Program-made: the position numbers and the translations under genes
Notes under the pieces: generated by a model
What the model was told of the DNA's origin: nothing
What the model saw: the letters and a program-made list of their open reading frames with translations, nothing else
Database searches by the model: none
Source: Pseudomonadota bacterium
Lineage (GTDB): Bacteria; Pseudomonadota; Gammaproteobacteria; Xanthomonadales; Rhodanobacteraceae
Direction of reading: 5' to 3'
DNA length: 64,000 nucleotides
Assembly: GCA_018240465.1 (NCBI GenBank)
Contig: JAFEFS010000072.1
Span: forward strand, 1 to 64,000
Part shown: positions 24,979-33,845 of the stretch, piece after piece
Layout: each line of letters begins with the position of its first letter
Position numbering within the stretch: the stretch's first letter is position 1

Positions 24979-27165
24979 CTACTGCGCGAACCAGCCGACC
25001 ACATCGACCACGAGTTGCGTGCTGCCTGCCGAGTTGAACAGCGAGACCTTGCCGCCACTGCCGACGCGCGCGATCACCATGTTCGGCACGGTCTGACCCG
25101 GCACGAAATTCAGGTTCGATGCGAGCGGTTGTGCTGCGCCGGTCGGCCACGCGGTGACGTAGCCCGTAGCCGTTGCGCCGGCTACGGTCACGTTGAGTGC
25201 GACTGCGCCGACGCCGCTCGCCGGCACGCCGCCGCGATTGAGCACGGTGAGGTTGACGCTGCCGCCGCTCGACAACGCGCCGGTGCCCGCGAACGTGCCG
25301 TCGACCGTCGTGGCGCCAGATCGCGTATCCATGAGTCGCGCCGGCACCAGCGCGGTCAGCTCCGAGCTTGCCGGGAACCACCCCTGTGCGTCCGCGATCA
25401 CGTCGGTCCGGCCGGCAGAGTTGAACATGCCGATCTTGCCGTCGGTTCCGACCTTGGTGATCACCAGATTCGGTACGGTCAGGCCGGGGACGAAGTTCAG
25501 GTTCGAGGTCGGTGGCTGCGCGCTTGTGCTCGGCCAGACCGTGAGATAGCCCGGGGCTGTCGGGCCGGTCACGGTGACATTGAGGATCGCAGCGCCAAGA
25601 CCGCTTGCCGGCATGCCGGCACGACCGGCGACGACGAGATCGAGCCGCGATGCTGCGGTCATCGCGCCGCCGCCCTGGAACAGGCCGTCGATCGTGCCGG
25701 CGCCGGCACGCGTGTCGAGCAGCCGCGCCGGTGTCATCGCCGTCAGGGTCGAGGTGGTACCGAAATATCCGACGACGTCGGCGATCAAGTCGGTGCGCCC
25801 GGCGGAGTTGAACAGCGAAACCAGCCCGTTTGCGCCAACCTTCACGATTACGAGGTTCGGGGCGGTGGTGCCAGGCGTGAAGTTGAGATTCGATGCAAGC
25901 GGGCGTGCCGCATCGCCCGGCCAGACCGTGACGAAGCCGGCGGCGTTCGGATTGGTCACGGTGACGTTGAGCGCGACGGCGACGACGCCGGCTGTCGGCA
26001 GGCCGCCGCGACCGAGCACAGCAAGATCGAGCTGGGTGCCGCCGTTCAGCACTCCGGTGCCGGCGAATTGGCCATCTATCGTCTGCGCGCCGCCGCGCGT
26101 ATCGAGCAGGCGCGCCGGATTCAGCGCAACGAACGGATTGGTCGGCGGCGGTGGCGTGCCGTCGCAGGAGGGCAACGCCGTGGTGCTCCAGTCCGGACAG
26201 GTTGCGCTGCCATCGCCGATACCCAGCGATCCGGCGGTCGGATACAGCACGGTGTTGCCAGAGCTGTCCTTGAACGCGAACTGATAGCGATGGCAGCCGC
26301 TGCCGACGCCGCCCACGCTGGCGTGCCAGGCGCCGTTGGTCGACGTGCCGCGGCCCAGCGTCATGTTGCTGCACACGCCGTCCACGTTGATCTTGGCGCT
26401 GCTCGGCGCGGCCGTGTCGTACCAGTTCGCCCAGGCGTCGACCGTCGCGGCCTGCCGCGGGTAGTGCGAACCGGAGGGAATCTTGTAGTTGTCGGAGGCG
26501 GTGCCGGCGAAATCCATCACCGCGAAATTCTGGGTGCTGGTGTAGCCGGCACCCGCCGCCGCGCCGTAGCCGCCCGACAGCAACAGGAAGCGGTGGCCGT
26601 TCTCTTCGTTGAATCCGCACGAGGCCGTGCTGGTAGGCTCGTACATCCAGGCGTAAAACGTCGCATCCGGGCCGCCGTAGCCGGCCGCGATGATTTCTCC
26701 CGCGCCATTCAGGCTGGCGCCGAACAGCTGCATGCGCGAAAACGGATCGGTCCAGGTATTGGAATTGGTGCTCAACGCGCCCTGGGTACATGAACACGAG
26801 GCCGCGCCTGAACAACTGTTCGGGTACAGCGCGGCGATATTGGATACGACGGTGCAGTGCGAGGGGTGATCAAAGTAGTTGTTGATCTGCATGTGGTCGC
26901 CATGGAAGCGGGCGGAACGCTGCAGATTGAAATCGACGTGGCGCGGCGCGGCCGCCGAGCTGTAGCAGGCCGCTTCCTTGCAGTTGCCGCTCGGGCATGC
27001 CGCGAGGTCGGCCTGCGGGTCCGAGCGCGCGCGATTCATCCATTCGAGCAATACGCGTTCGGACCAGTTCGGATATCCGTTGACCGCTTCGCCTTCAGCC
27101 AAAGCACGGTTGAGCGGAAGCAGAAGAACGATGCAGCAGAAAAAGCATGCGAGCGCGCGATGCAT
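24979..27165 (-). CDS. Secreted CAP-like protein with three C-terminal PARLLDTR repeats
   Basis: A 728-residue exported protein. A signal peptide (ACFFCCIVLLLPLNRALA) precedes a CAP/SCP-like region (ERVLLEWMNRARSDPQADL near residue 37, FHGDHMQINNYFDH near 87, CGFNEENGHRFLLL near 183) with many cysteines, then a Pro-rich hinge PPPPTNPF at 338-345. Three tandem repeats start at residues 349, 478 and 608, each about 121 residues at a 129-residue period. Each opens with ARL(L/M)DTR, contains ASNLNF(T/V)PG or TSNLNFVPG, and ends LFNSAGRTD...VGWF or a close variant. The repeats look like a beta-rich adhesion or surface module. The stop is 17 bp from the convergent FAD dehydrogenase. Confidence 0.85.
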   Translation of the reverse strand: MHRALACFFCCIVLLLPLNRALAEGEAVNGYPNWSERVLLEWMNRARSDPQADLAACPSGNCKEAACYSSAAAPRHVDFNLQRSARFHGDHMQINNYFDHPSHCTVVSNIAALYPNSCSGAASCSCTQGALSTNSNTWTDPFSRMQLFGASLNGAGEIIAAGYGGPDATFYAWMYEPTSTASCGFNEENGHRFLLLSGGYGAAAGAGYTSTQNFAVMDFAGTASDNYKIPSGSHYPRQAATVDAWANWYDTAAPSSAKINVDGVCSNMTLGRGTSTNGAWHASVGGVGSGCHRYQFAFKDSSGNTVLYPTAGSLGIGDGSATCPDWSTTALPSCDGTPPPPTNPFVALNPARLLDTRGGAQTIDGQFAGTGVLNGGTQLDLAVLGRGGLPTAGVVAVALNVTVTNPNAAGFVTVWPGDAARPLASNLNFTPGTTAPNLVIVKVGANGLVSLFNSAGRTDLIADVVGYFGTTSTLTAMTPARLLDTRAGAGTIDGLFQGGGAMTAASRLDLVVAGRAGMPASGLGAAILNVTVTGPTAPGYLTVWPSTSAQPPTSNLNFVPGLTVPNLVITKVGTDGKIGMFNSAGRTDVIADAQGWFPASSELTALVPARLMDTRSGATTVDGTFAGTGALSSGGSVNLTVLNRGGVPASGVGAVALNVTVAGATATGYVTAWPTGAAQPLASNLNFVPGQTVPNMVIARVGSGGKVSLFNSAGSTQLVVDVVGWFAQ
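24982..25344 (-). repeat. PARLLDTR repeat 3 coding segment
   Basis: Encodes residues 608-728, the last repeat, beginning PARLMDTRSG and ending at the protein C-terminus in DVVGWFAQ. Confidence 0.8.
25372..25734 (-). repeat. PARLLDTR repeat 2 coding segment
   Basis: Encodes residues 478-598, beginning TPARLLDTRAG and ending ADAQGWFP. It is the most divergent of the three in its last strand. Confidence 0.8.
25759..26121 (-). repeat. PARLLDTR repeat 1 coding segment
   Basis: Encodes residues 349-469, beginning NPARLLDTRGG and ending ADVVGYFG, immediately after the Pro-rich hinge. Confidence 0.8.
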
Positions 27166-27331
27166 CGGGAATCCCGTTAAGATAGGCGAAACCTCATCCT
27201 GCGGTCGAAGTCGGCCACAGGCCCTCCCCGCGCCAATTTAGCATGACCGCACCGGTCGGTTTGTGAGAAGTCGGTCACGCCGCGCGAAGCGAAATTGAGG
27301 GATGCCCCGCATTTTCTGGAAATCCGATCCG

Positions 27332-28282
27332 ATGTCAGGACTGCGCACGCTGTATCCGGAAATCGAGCCCTACGACAGCGACATGCTGCCGGTGTCGCCG
27401 TTGCACACGATCTACTATGAACAATGCGGCAATCCGGATGGCAAACCCGTCGTGTTCCTGCACGGTGGGCCCGGAGCGGGATGCAATGCGCGCTCGCGGC
27501 GCTTCTTCGATCCCGCGCACTATCGTATCGTGTTGTTCGACCAGCGCGGCTGCGGCCGCTCGACGCCGCACGCGGAGCTGCACGACAACACGACCTGGCA
27601 TCTCGTACGGGACATCGAAACGCTGCGCGCGCATCTCGGCATCGGCTGCTGGCAGGTGTTCGGCGGTTCGTGGGGTTCGACGCTGGCGCTGGCGTATGCG
27701 CAAACGCATCCGCAGCGCGTCACCGAACTGGTGCTGCGCGGCATCTTCATGCTGCGCCGCTGGGAGCTGGAATGGTTTTACCAGCGCGGCTGCGATGCGA
27801 TTTATCCCGATGCGTGGGAGAACTATCTCAAACCGATTCCCGAAGTGGAACGCCACGACCTGATGAGCGCCTACTACCGGCGGTTGACTTGCGGCGATGA
27901 ACCGGTGCGACTCGAGGCAGCGAAGGCCTGGTCGGTCTGGGAAGGGTCGACGAGTTTTCTCGCGCCGAGCGCCGACTATGTGAATTCGACCGGCGCCGAC
28001 CAGTTCGCGCTCGCCTTCGCGCGCATCGAATGCCACTACTTCGTCCACGGCGGCTTTTTCGAGCGCGACGACCAACTTTTATACTATGCGCACAAGTTGA
28101 AAAAGATACCGGCGCTGATCGTGCAGGGACGCTACGACGTGGTCTGTCCGTTGCGCAGTGCCTGGGATCTGCATCGCGCCTGGCCCGAGGCCGAACTGCG
28201 TATCGTCGGCGATGCCGGCCATTCGGCCTTCGAGCCGGGCATTACCCACGAGTTGATCAGTGCGACAGATCGTTTTCGCTGA
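27332..28282 (+). CDS. pip: Prolyl aminopeptidase (proline iminopeptidase)
   Basis: A 316-residue alpha/beta hydrolase of peptidase family S33. It begins LRTLYPEIEPYDSDMLPVS, as the family does, has the oxyanion loop VFLHGGPGAGCNARSRRFFD, DQRGCGRSTPH, the nucleophile elbow FGGSWGSTLALAYA, an acid in VQGRYDVVCP and the final His in GDAGHSAFE. It releases N-terminal proline from peptides in the cytoplasm. ATG 27332 matches the family N-terminus; an in-frame ATG at 27302 would add ten unrelated residues. It ends 10 bp before the convergent ccmE stop. Confidence 0.93.
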   Translation: MSGLRTLYPEIEPYDSDMLPVSPLHTIYYEQCGNPDGKPVVFLHGGPGAGCNARSRRFFDPAHYRIVLFDQRGCGRSTPHAELHDNTTWHLVRDIETLRAHLGIGCWQVFGGSWGSTLALAYAQTHPQRVTELVLRGIFMLRRWELEWFYQRGCDAIYPDAWENYLKPIPEVERHDLMSAYYRRLTCGDEPVRLEAAKAWSVWEGSTSFLAPSADYVNSTGADQFALAFARIECHYFVHGGFFERDDQLLYYAHKLKKIPALIVQGRYDVVCPLRSAWDLHRAWPEAELRIVGDAGHSAFEPGITHELISATDRFR

Positions 28283-28292
28283 CGGTTGCCTG

Positions 28293-28739
28293 TTACTTCA
28301 CACCGGCGGAGTGGGCGTCCTTCGCCTTCTTGATCGCGTCAGCCACTTCCTTGGGCATGTAGCTTTCGTCGTGCTTGGCCAGCACCTCGCGCGCGACAAA
28401 GCGATCGCCTTGCATTTTTCCGGTGGCGATCACGCTCTGTCCCTCGCGGAACAGGTCAGGCAGGATGCCGGTGTATTCGACCGGAATCTGCTTGAAGCGG
28501 TCGGTGATGACGAAGTCGACCTTTAGTGATGCCGGATCGCGCTGGATCGAATGCTCGAGGACGATGCCGCCGAGCTTGAATGCGGCTTCGGCAGGGGCCT
28601 TGCCGGCCAGCGTTTCGGTCGGCGAGAACAGGTAGGTCATGTTCTGGCTCAATGCCGTCACAGTCAGCGCGGCGGCGACGCCGACGGCGAGCAGGATCAG
28701 GGCGACCGCGATCAGGCGGCGTTTGCGGGTGGGAGTCAT
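28293..28739 (-). CDS. ccmE: Cytochrome c maturation protein, heme chaperone
   Basis: A 148-residue periplasmic heme chaperone anchored by one N-terminal helix (RRLIAVALILLAVGVAAALTV). It carries the covalent heme-binding His in VLAKHDESYMPKEV near residue 127, the family signature with the following Tyr. It accepts heme from CcmC with CcmAB-driven release and passes it to the CcmF/H ligase. Its ATG overlaps the ccmD stop in ATGA, so translation is coupled. It is the last ccm gene present; ccmF-ccmH are not next to it. Confidence 0.95.
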   Translation of the reverse strand: MTPTRKRRLIAVALILLAVGVAAALTVTALSQNMTYLFSPTETLAGKAPAEAAFKLGGIVLEHSIQRDPASLKVDFVITDRFKQIPVEYTGILPDLFREGQSVIATGKMQGDRFVAREVLAKHDESYMPKEVADAIKKAKDAHSAGVK

Positions 28740-28945
28740 TGAGTCTGGTCCTCCGTCCCTGAGGGACGGCTTTTGATGGTGCCGTCGCGTGAAGCGTCGC
28801 GGCGCAGGCGCGCGGCGATGTCGCGCAACGTGCCGCGCCGCTGCCACAGCGGCGTCAACGCATCGGCGATCAGGGCGATGGCGAACACCGCGTAGGCCGC
28901 CCAGACGTAGGCGCCGTAGCCGCCCATGTGGAAGAACTCAGCCAT
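28736..28945 (-). CDS. ccmD: Heme exporter protein CcmD
   Basis: A 69-residue protein with a single membrane helix (AYVWAAYAVFAIALIADALT) after the typical MAEFFHMGGYGAYVW start, then a basic cytoplasmic tail. CcmD stabilises the CcmABC complex and helps release holo-CcmE. It overlaps ccmC by 8 bp and ccmE by 4 bp. It was placed by family pattern, since it is short. Confidence 0.9.
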   Translation of the reverse strand: MAEFFHMGGYGAYVWAAYAVFAIALIADALTPLWQRRGTLRDIAARLRRDASRDGTIKSRPSGTEDQTQ

Positions 28946-29702
28946 GCGCGTTCGCCTGCCGTGCCTGGGCGATGCCGCGCACCCAGTCTTTACCCGATTC
29001 GAGCGCGAGCAGCGCGGCGCGCGCGCGCGCGAGCAGGCTGGCGAAAAAGTATACATGGGTGGCGAACGCCATCGTCAGCAGCGGCCAGAGCATGCTCGAA
29101 GAAATCTTCGACTGACCCATCAGACTCACGGTCTGGCCCTGGTGCAGCGTGTTCCACCACACCACCGAGTAGTGCACGATCGGCAGGTTGACCACGCCGA
29201 CCAAGGCGAGGAACGCGGCCGCGCGCGCGGCCTGGCGCGTATCCTCGATCGCATGGTACAGACCGATCACGCCGAGGTAGAGAAACAGCAGCACGAGTTC
29301 GGAAGTCAGGCGCGCGTCCCAAGTCCACCACGTGCCCCACATCGGCTTGCCCCACAGCGAGCCGCTGACCAGGGTGATGAAGGTGAACGCGGCGCCGATC
29401 GGTGCGCTGGCCATCGCCAGCGTTTCCGAAAGCTTGATCCGCCAGACCAGCGCGACGAATGAATTCGCCGCCATGAACGCGTAGACAAACAGGCTCATCC
29501 ACGCGCACGGCACATGCACGTAAATCATGCGGAACGAATCGCCTTGCTGGTAATCCGCCGGCGCGATGACGAGGCCACCATAGAGTCCGACTACACCCGA
29601 GATCAGCGCAATCGCGTACAGCCACGGCAGGAAGCGCCCGGCAAGACGATAGAAGTACGGAGGCGAACCGAGTTTGTGGAACCAGAGCAGAAGGGGATTC
29701 AT
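28938..29702 (-). CDS. ccmC: Heme exporter protein CcmC
   Basis: A 254-residue six-helix membrane protein. The periplasmic tryptophan-rich WWD motif is GTWWTWDARLTS near residue 125, flanked by candidate heme-ligand His residues in YVHVPCAWMS and VNLPIVHYSVVWW. It attaches heme to the CcmE histidine on the outer face of the membrane. It follows ccmB by 7 bp and overlaps ccmD. Confidence 0.95.
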   Translation of the reverse strand: MNPLLLWFHKLGSPPYFYRLAGRFLPWLYAIALISGVVGLYGGLVIAPADYQQGDSFRMIYVHVPCAWMSLFVYAFMAANSFVALVWRIKLSETLAMASAPIGAAFTFITLVSGSLWGKPMWGTWWTWDARLTSELVLLFLYLGVIGLYHAIEDTRQAARAAAFLALVGVVNLPIVHYSVVWWNTLHQGQTVSLMGQSKISSSMLWPLLTMAFATHVYFFASLLARARAALLALESGKDWVRGIAQARQANAHG

Positions 29703-29709
29703 CGAAAAT

Positions 29710-30393
29710 TTACGTCAGCGAAATCTTCAGTGCCGCCGCGGTCGCCAGCGGCGCCAGCACCAGTGCGAGCACCAGCCATGCGCCGAGCCACAGCAGCGGC
29801 GCGCCGTAAGGCAGGCCCGCTTGCGCGGCATTGCAGGCGCCTGCGCCGAAGATCAGCACCGGCACGATCAGCGGCAGCACGAGCAGGGTCAGAAGCATAC
29901 CAGAGCGGCGCAGGGCCACCGTCAGCGCGACGCAGATCGCGCCGATCAGGCTGAGCAGCGGTGTTGCCAGCGCGAGCGCGACAAGCAGCACCGGCAGCAC
30001 GCGGTCGGGCAGATGCAGCAGCATCGCGAGCAGCGGTGCGATCACGATCAGCGGCAGCGCGGTGGTCAGCCAATGGATCGCGATCTTGCACGCGAGCAGC
30101 AGCGACAGCGGATGCGGCGAGAGCACGAGTTGTTCGAGCGAACCATCGTCGAGATCGCTGCGGAACAGGCTGTCGAGCGAGAGCAGTGCGGCAAGCAGCA
30201 CGGCGACGAAGATCGTGCCCGCAGCGATGCGTTCGAGCACCTGCGCATCGGGGCCGAGCGCGAACGGGAACAGGGCGACCACGATGACCGCGAACAACAG
30301 TGGATTAAGTGCGTCGCCGCGCCGACGCCAGGTCAGCGCGAGGTCGCGTCTGAGCAGCGCGGTACACGCCGCCGAAGTCGTGCCGGGCTTCAC
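29710..30393 (-). CDS. ccmB: Heme exporter protein CcmB, ABC permease
   Basis: A 227-residue permease with six predicted helices. The N-terminal LLRRDLALTWRRRGDALNPLLF and the later GSLEQLVLSPHPLSLLL are typical of CcmB. With CcmA it forms an ABC transporter that releases holo-CcmE from CcmC. It overlaps ccmA by 4 bp. Confidence 0.93.
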   Translation of the reverse strand: MKPGTTSAACTALLRRDLALTWRRRGDALNPLLFAVIVVALFPFALGPDAQVLERIAAGTIFVAVLLAALLSLDSLFRSDLDDGSLEQLVLSPHPLSLLLACKIAIHWLTTALPLIVIAPLLAMLLHLPDRVLPVLLVALALATPLLSLIGAICVALTVALRRSGMLLTLLVLPLIVPVLIFGAGACNAAQAGLPYGAPLLWLGAWLVLALVLAPLATAAALKISLT

Positions 30394-31064
30394 GCGTGTA
30401 CCTCGCTGGCAGGTTGTTGCGCCGCCTGCGCGCGCAACGCGATCCTGCGCGGCGTTCCCGAGGTGTACGCGTACGCGCCGTGCGAGGTGATCAGCGCCGC
30501 GCCGTCGCGTTGGGCGTGCGTCAGAAGCAGGCGATTGACGAGTTCGATGCCTTCACGATCGAGATTCGCATAGGGCTCGTCGAGCAGCCACAGCGCGGCC
30601 GGCACGAGCAGCAGGCGCGCGAGTGCGACGCGTTTCTTCTGTCCCGCCGAGAGCAGGCGCAGCGGTTGATCCTCGTAGCCGGCGAGGCCGACGCTGGCCA
30701 GCGCGATCGCGGGCGTGATCCCGGGCCGGATGCCACCCAAGCCGACCGCGAAGCGCAGGTTCTGCAGCGTGGTCAATTCCAGTTTCATGCCCGGCAGATG
30801 GCCGAGCAGGGCGACCTGATGCGAGAGTTTCGCCAAGGTCAGGTGCACGCCGTTGAGCAGCACTTCACCCGACGTCGGTTCGAGCAGGCCGGACAGCACC
30901 TTGAGCAGCGTGGTCTTGCCGCTGCCGTTGTCGCCCTCGATCAGCACGACTTCGCCCGCCGCAAGGGAAAAATCGAGCGGGCCGAAAATCGGCTCCTCGT
31001 TGCGCGCGTACGCGAGTGCGCGCGCTTGGAGCAATGGCGGCTTTTCGTGAAGGTCGGCGTTCAT
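30390..31064 (-). CDS. ccmA: Heme exporter ATP-binding protein CcmA
   Basis: A 224-residue ABC ATPase. Walker A is EGDNGSGKTTLLKVLSG near residue 43, the signature is LSAGQKKRVALARLLL near 130 and Walker B is LWLLDEPYANLD near 153. It powers the CcmAB step of cytochrome c maturation. It is the first gene of ccmABCDE, all on the minus strand with overlaps or gaps under 8 bp. It follows the HAD gene by 43 bp, so it could share that transcript. Confidence 0.95.
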   Translation of the reverse strand: MNADLHEKPPLLQARALAYARNEEPIFGPLDFSLAAGEVVLIEGDNGSGKTTLLKVLSGLLEPTSGEVLLNGVHLTLAKLSHQVALLGHLPGMKLELTTLQNLRFAVGLGGIRPGITPAIALASVGLAGYEDQPLRLLSAGQKKRVALARLLLVPAALWLLDEPYANLDREGIELVNRLLLTHAQRDGAALITSHGAYAYTSGTPRRIALRAQAAQQPASEVHA

Positions 31065-31107
31065 CGGCCGCGCATGCTACCGCATCCGTAGGAGTCGATG
31101 CGCGAAG

Positions 31108-31728
31108 TCAGGGCGCTTGCTCGCACATTGCGCCGGATTGCCGAAGAAACCGCAGCAGACCGGCAGGATCGGCAAAGTGATGACTGCGGATGCCGAGCTG
31201 TGCGGCCGCCTCGACGTTGGGCAGCGAGTCGTCCACGTACAGTGCTTCGCCCGGCTCTGCAGCGGCCAGCTTCAATGCACTGGTGTAGAACTCCGCCTGC
31301 GGCTTCATGATCCGAAACTCGCTTGAGTTGGCGACCGCGTGGAAGCGGCCATCAAGCCCGAGTGCTCGCAAATCGGCAGGAAGGCGCGATGTCGCATTCG
31401 TCGCCAGGACCACGCGCACATTGGGCTGGCATTGTGCGATGACATCGAGCACTTCGGGATCTGTTTCGCCGTGCGAAGCTGACCACTTCGCCATCGCTTC
31501 GTCGACATTCGACGCCGGGTGCAAGCGGCGGAGTTCCGACAGTATGTTTGCCCGCCACGCTTCATCCGGGATAGCGCCGCTGACGGCAGGCAACAGAAAC
31601 TCCGGCGCAAACGCAATGCGCCGTATCGCACCAGGGGGCAGGTCGCATGCTGTCTCGATGTGTGAGTCGTCGTTGCTCCAGAAGCGGATGACGCCGTCCA
31701 GATCGACAAGGAGCGCAGAAGGGTGCAC
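31108..31728 (-). CDS. HAD-superfamily hydrolase
   Basis: A 206-residue soluble phosphatase-like protein. Motif I is LLVDLDGVI (Asp9 nucleophile, Asp11), motif II is VVLATNATS, motif III uses the Lys in RIMKPQAEFY, and motif IV is ALYVDDSLPNVEAAAQLG. The YVDDS...N pattern and small helical cap fit the group with haloacid dehalogenase and epoxide hydrolase N-terminal-like phosphatases. The substrate cannot be read. The base composition looks less GC-rich than its neighbours, which hints at more recent acquisition, not measured. It starts 6 bp after the fadB-like stop. Confidence 0.85.
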   Translation of the reverse strand: MHPSALLVDLDGVIRFWSNDDSHIETACDLPPGAIRRIAFAPEFLLPAVSGAIPDEAWRANILSELRRLHPASNVDEAMAKWSASHGETDPEVLDVIAQCQPNVRVVLATNATSRLPADLRALGLDGRFHAVANSSEFRIMKPQAEFYTSALKLAAAEPGEALYVDDSLPNVEAAAQLGIRSHHFADPAGLLRFLRQSGAMCEQAP

Positions 31729-31734
31729 GAGATG

Positions 31735-33783
31735 TCAGGTATTGCGCAGCGCTGGATCGTCCCAGCCCGCCTTCGGCGCGAAGCGCGCACCGTATTTCGC
31801 GGCGAGTGCGTCGAGTTGCGCCTTGAGCTTGTCGGCGCCTTCGCTCTTGATGTGCTGGATCGGGCCGCCGCGGAACGGGGCAAACCCGGTGCCGAAGATC
31901 ACGCCGGCGTCGAGCAGGTCGGCATCGTCGGTGACGCCGTCGTGCAGGCAGGCGACCGACTCGTTGAGCAGCGGCAGGATCATGCGCTCGGTGATGTCGT
32001 CCGGCGTCTTGTAGTTGGGGTCGACCTCGGGTTTGACCGGCTTGCCGTTCTCCCACTTGTACAGGCCCTCACCGGTCTTCTTGCCTTTCTTGCCGGCGGC
32101 GAGATAGCCGTCGAGTCCGTCCGGAATGTCGAGGTGGAGGAATTTGCCGACTTCCTTGCCGACCGAGACGCAGACGTCGAGTCCGACCGTGTCGGCCAGC
32201 TCGATCGGCCCCATCGGCATGCCGAATTTCTTCGCCGCCCTGTCGAGCACGGGGCCGGGAATGCCTTCCTTGAACATGCGCAGCGCTTCGAGCAGGTACG
32301 GAAACAGAATCCGGTTGACGAGAAAACCCGGCGTGCCCTTGACCGGCACCGGCAGCTTGTCGATCTTCTTGCAGAACGCAAACGCGCGCGCTTCGTTGGC
32401 GTCGTCGAGGTGATCCTGACGCACGATTTCGACCAGCGGCATTTGCGCGACCGGGTTGAAGTAGTGCAGGCCGAGGAAGCGGCCTTGACTTGCGACAGCG
32501 GTACGCAATTCGTCGAGCGGAATGCTCGAGGTGTTGGTGGCGAGCAGCGCATCGGCTTTCATCGCGGGTTCGGTCTTGCGGTACAGGTCTTCCTTCGCTT
32601 GCAGGTTCTCGAAGATCGCCTCGATGACGAGGTCGGCATTCGCGACGCCCGCGCCCTCGACATCGGCCTTGAGTCGCGCCGCCGCCGGCGCGATCGCCTC
32701 GGGCGTTTTCAGGCGCTTGGCGAACAGATCCTGCGCGCGGTCGAGCGCGGGCTGGATGTATTTCATCTCGCGATCCTGCAAGGTCACATCGAAGCCGCGC
32801 AGCGCGCACCACGCGGCGATGTCGCCACCCATGACGCCGGCGCCGACGACGTGGACCTTGCTGATGCCCGAGTCGCCGCTGCCGAGCTTCTTGAGACGCT
32901 CCTGCAGGAAATAGACGCGCACGAGGTTGCGGCAGGTCGGCGTGGTCGCGAGCTTGGCGACGGCGCGCGCTTCGAGCTTGAGGCGCTGCGCGATGCTCGA
33001 TCCGCCGCGGCGCCACACCTCGATCAGCGCTAACGGTGCGGGATAGTGCTGTGGGTTCGCCTTCGCCGCGGTCTGCTTGGCGACGATGGGCGCAAGAATC
33101 TGGCGTACCGGCCACAGGTTCGTCGCCCAAGCGGTCGCGCGCTGCGCGAACGCGCGCGGGCGCGGATGTGCGATCAGTTCCTTGGCCTCTGCGACGAGCA
33201 GCTCGGGCGAAGTCAGCTTGTCGACCACGCCGAGCGACTTGGCGGCCTCAGCCGACAGGGATTTCCCGGTCAGCATCACGGGCAGCGCCTCCGGTGCGCC
33301 GATCAGGCGCGGCAGGCGTGCCGTGCCGCCCCAACCGGGGATGATACCGAGCATGACTTCAGGGAAGGCGAGGCGTGTTTTCGGGTCGCGCGTGGCGACG
33401 CGGTAGCGGCAGGCCAGCGATAGTTCGAAACCGCCGCCCATGCAGGCGCCGTGGATCGCCGCCACCGTCGGGCAGCGCAGCCGCGCGATGCTCTGGAACA
33501 CGCGCTGGCCGTTCTCGATGCTGGCGAGGACGCGGCCTTCCTTCTCGTACTGTTCGAACTCGGTGATGTCGGCGCCGGCGATGAACGTATCGGCCTTGCC
33601 CGAGCGGATCACCAGACCTTTCGGTGGTTCGATGGCCAGACGCTCGGCGATCTGGGCCAGCTCGTCCATCGCCGCGCGGTTGAAGGCATTGACCGCCGCG
33701 TCGGCGCGGTCGAAGGTGAGCACGAGGATGCCGTCGGCGCCGAGGTCGGGTTTCCAGTGGGCAAAGCGCAGGCCTTCGAACAT
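31735..33783 (-). CDS. Fatty-acid oxidation multifunctional protein (enoyl-CoA hydratase / 3-hydroxyacyl-CoA dehydrogenase)
   Basis: A 682-residue FadB/FadJ-type alpha subunit. Residues 1-190 are a crotonase fold with both catalytic Glu regions: GACMGGGFELSLACRYR and FPEVMLGIIPGWGGTARLP. Residues from about 305 form the NAD dehydrogenase: VVGAGVMGGDIAAWCALRG, catalytic His in LGLHYFNPVAQMP, then the C-terminal KKFGMPMGPIELADTVGLDV domain. It hydrates enoyl-CoA and oxidises the 3-hydroxyacyl-CoA. No thiolase gene (fadA) lies next to it. A promoter is proposed at 33816-33845. Confidence 0.9.
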   Translation of the reverse strand: MFEGLRFAHWKPDLGADGILVLTFDRADAAVNAFNRAAMDELAQIAERLAIEPPKGLVIRSGKADTFIAGADITEFEQYEKEGRVLASIENGQRVFQSIARLRCPTVAAIHGACMGGGFELSLACRYRVATRDPKTRLAFPEVMLGIIPGWGGTARLPRLIGAPEALPVMLTGKSLSAEAAKSLGVVDKLTSPELLVAEAKELIAHPRPRAFAQRATAWATNLWPVRQILAPIVAKQTAAKANPQHYPAPLALIEVWRRGGSSIAQRLKLEARAVAKLATTPTCRNLVRVYFLQERLKKLGSGDSGISKVHVVGAGVMGGDIAAWCALRGFDVTLQDREMKYIQPALDRAQDLFAKRLKTPEAIAPAAARLKADVEGAGVANADLVIEAIFENLQAKEDLYRKTEPAMKADALLATNTSSIPLDELRTAVASQGRFLGLHYFNPVAQMPLVEIVRQDHLDDANEARAFAFCKKIDKLPVPVKGTPGFLVNRILFPYLLEALRMFKEGIPGPVLDRAAKKFGMPMGPIELADTVGLDVCVSVGKEVGKFLHLDIPDGLDGYLAAGKKGKKTGEGLYKWENGKPVKPEVDPNYKTPDDITERMILPLLNESVACLHDGVTDDADLLDAGVIFGTGFAPFRGGPIQHIKSEGADKLKAQLDALAAKYGARFAPKAGWDDPALRNT

Positions 33784-33815
33784 GACGATTCCGGTCGTTG
33801 CGGGGTGAGGCGGCT

Positions 33816-33845
33816 ATAATTGACGCTAGCCGGCGATGGGGTCAA
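33816..33845 (-). promoter_or_regulatory. Putative promoter of the fadB-like gene
   Basis: On the minus strand TTGACC (33845-33840) is followed after 18 bp by AATTAT (33821-33816), 33 bp upstream of the ATG. On the plus strand the same spot reads TATAAT without a usable -35. Confidence 0.4.

Noticed and set aside
24982..26121. Possible CRISPR or DNA-level tandem repeat in the CAP-protein gene
   Set aside because: The period is 387 bp and conserved at protein level only; spacing and divergence fit duplicated coding domains.
33815..33820. Perfect TATAAT on the plus strand
   Set aside because: No -35 lies at a usable distance and no gene follows closely; the same bases better fit the minus-strand promoter of fadB.
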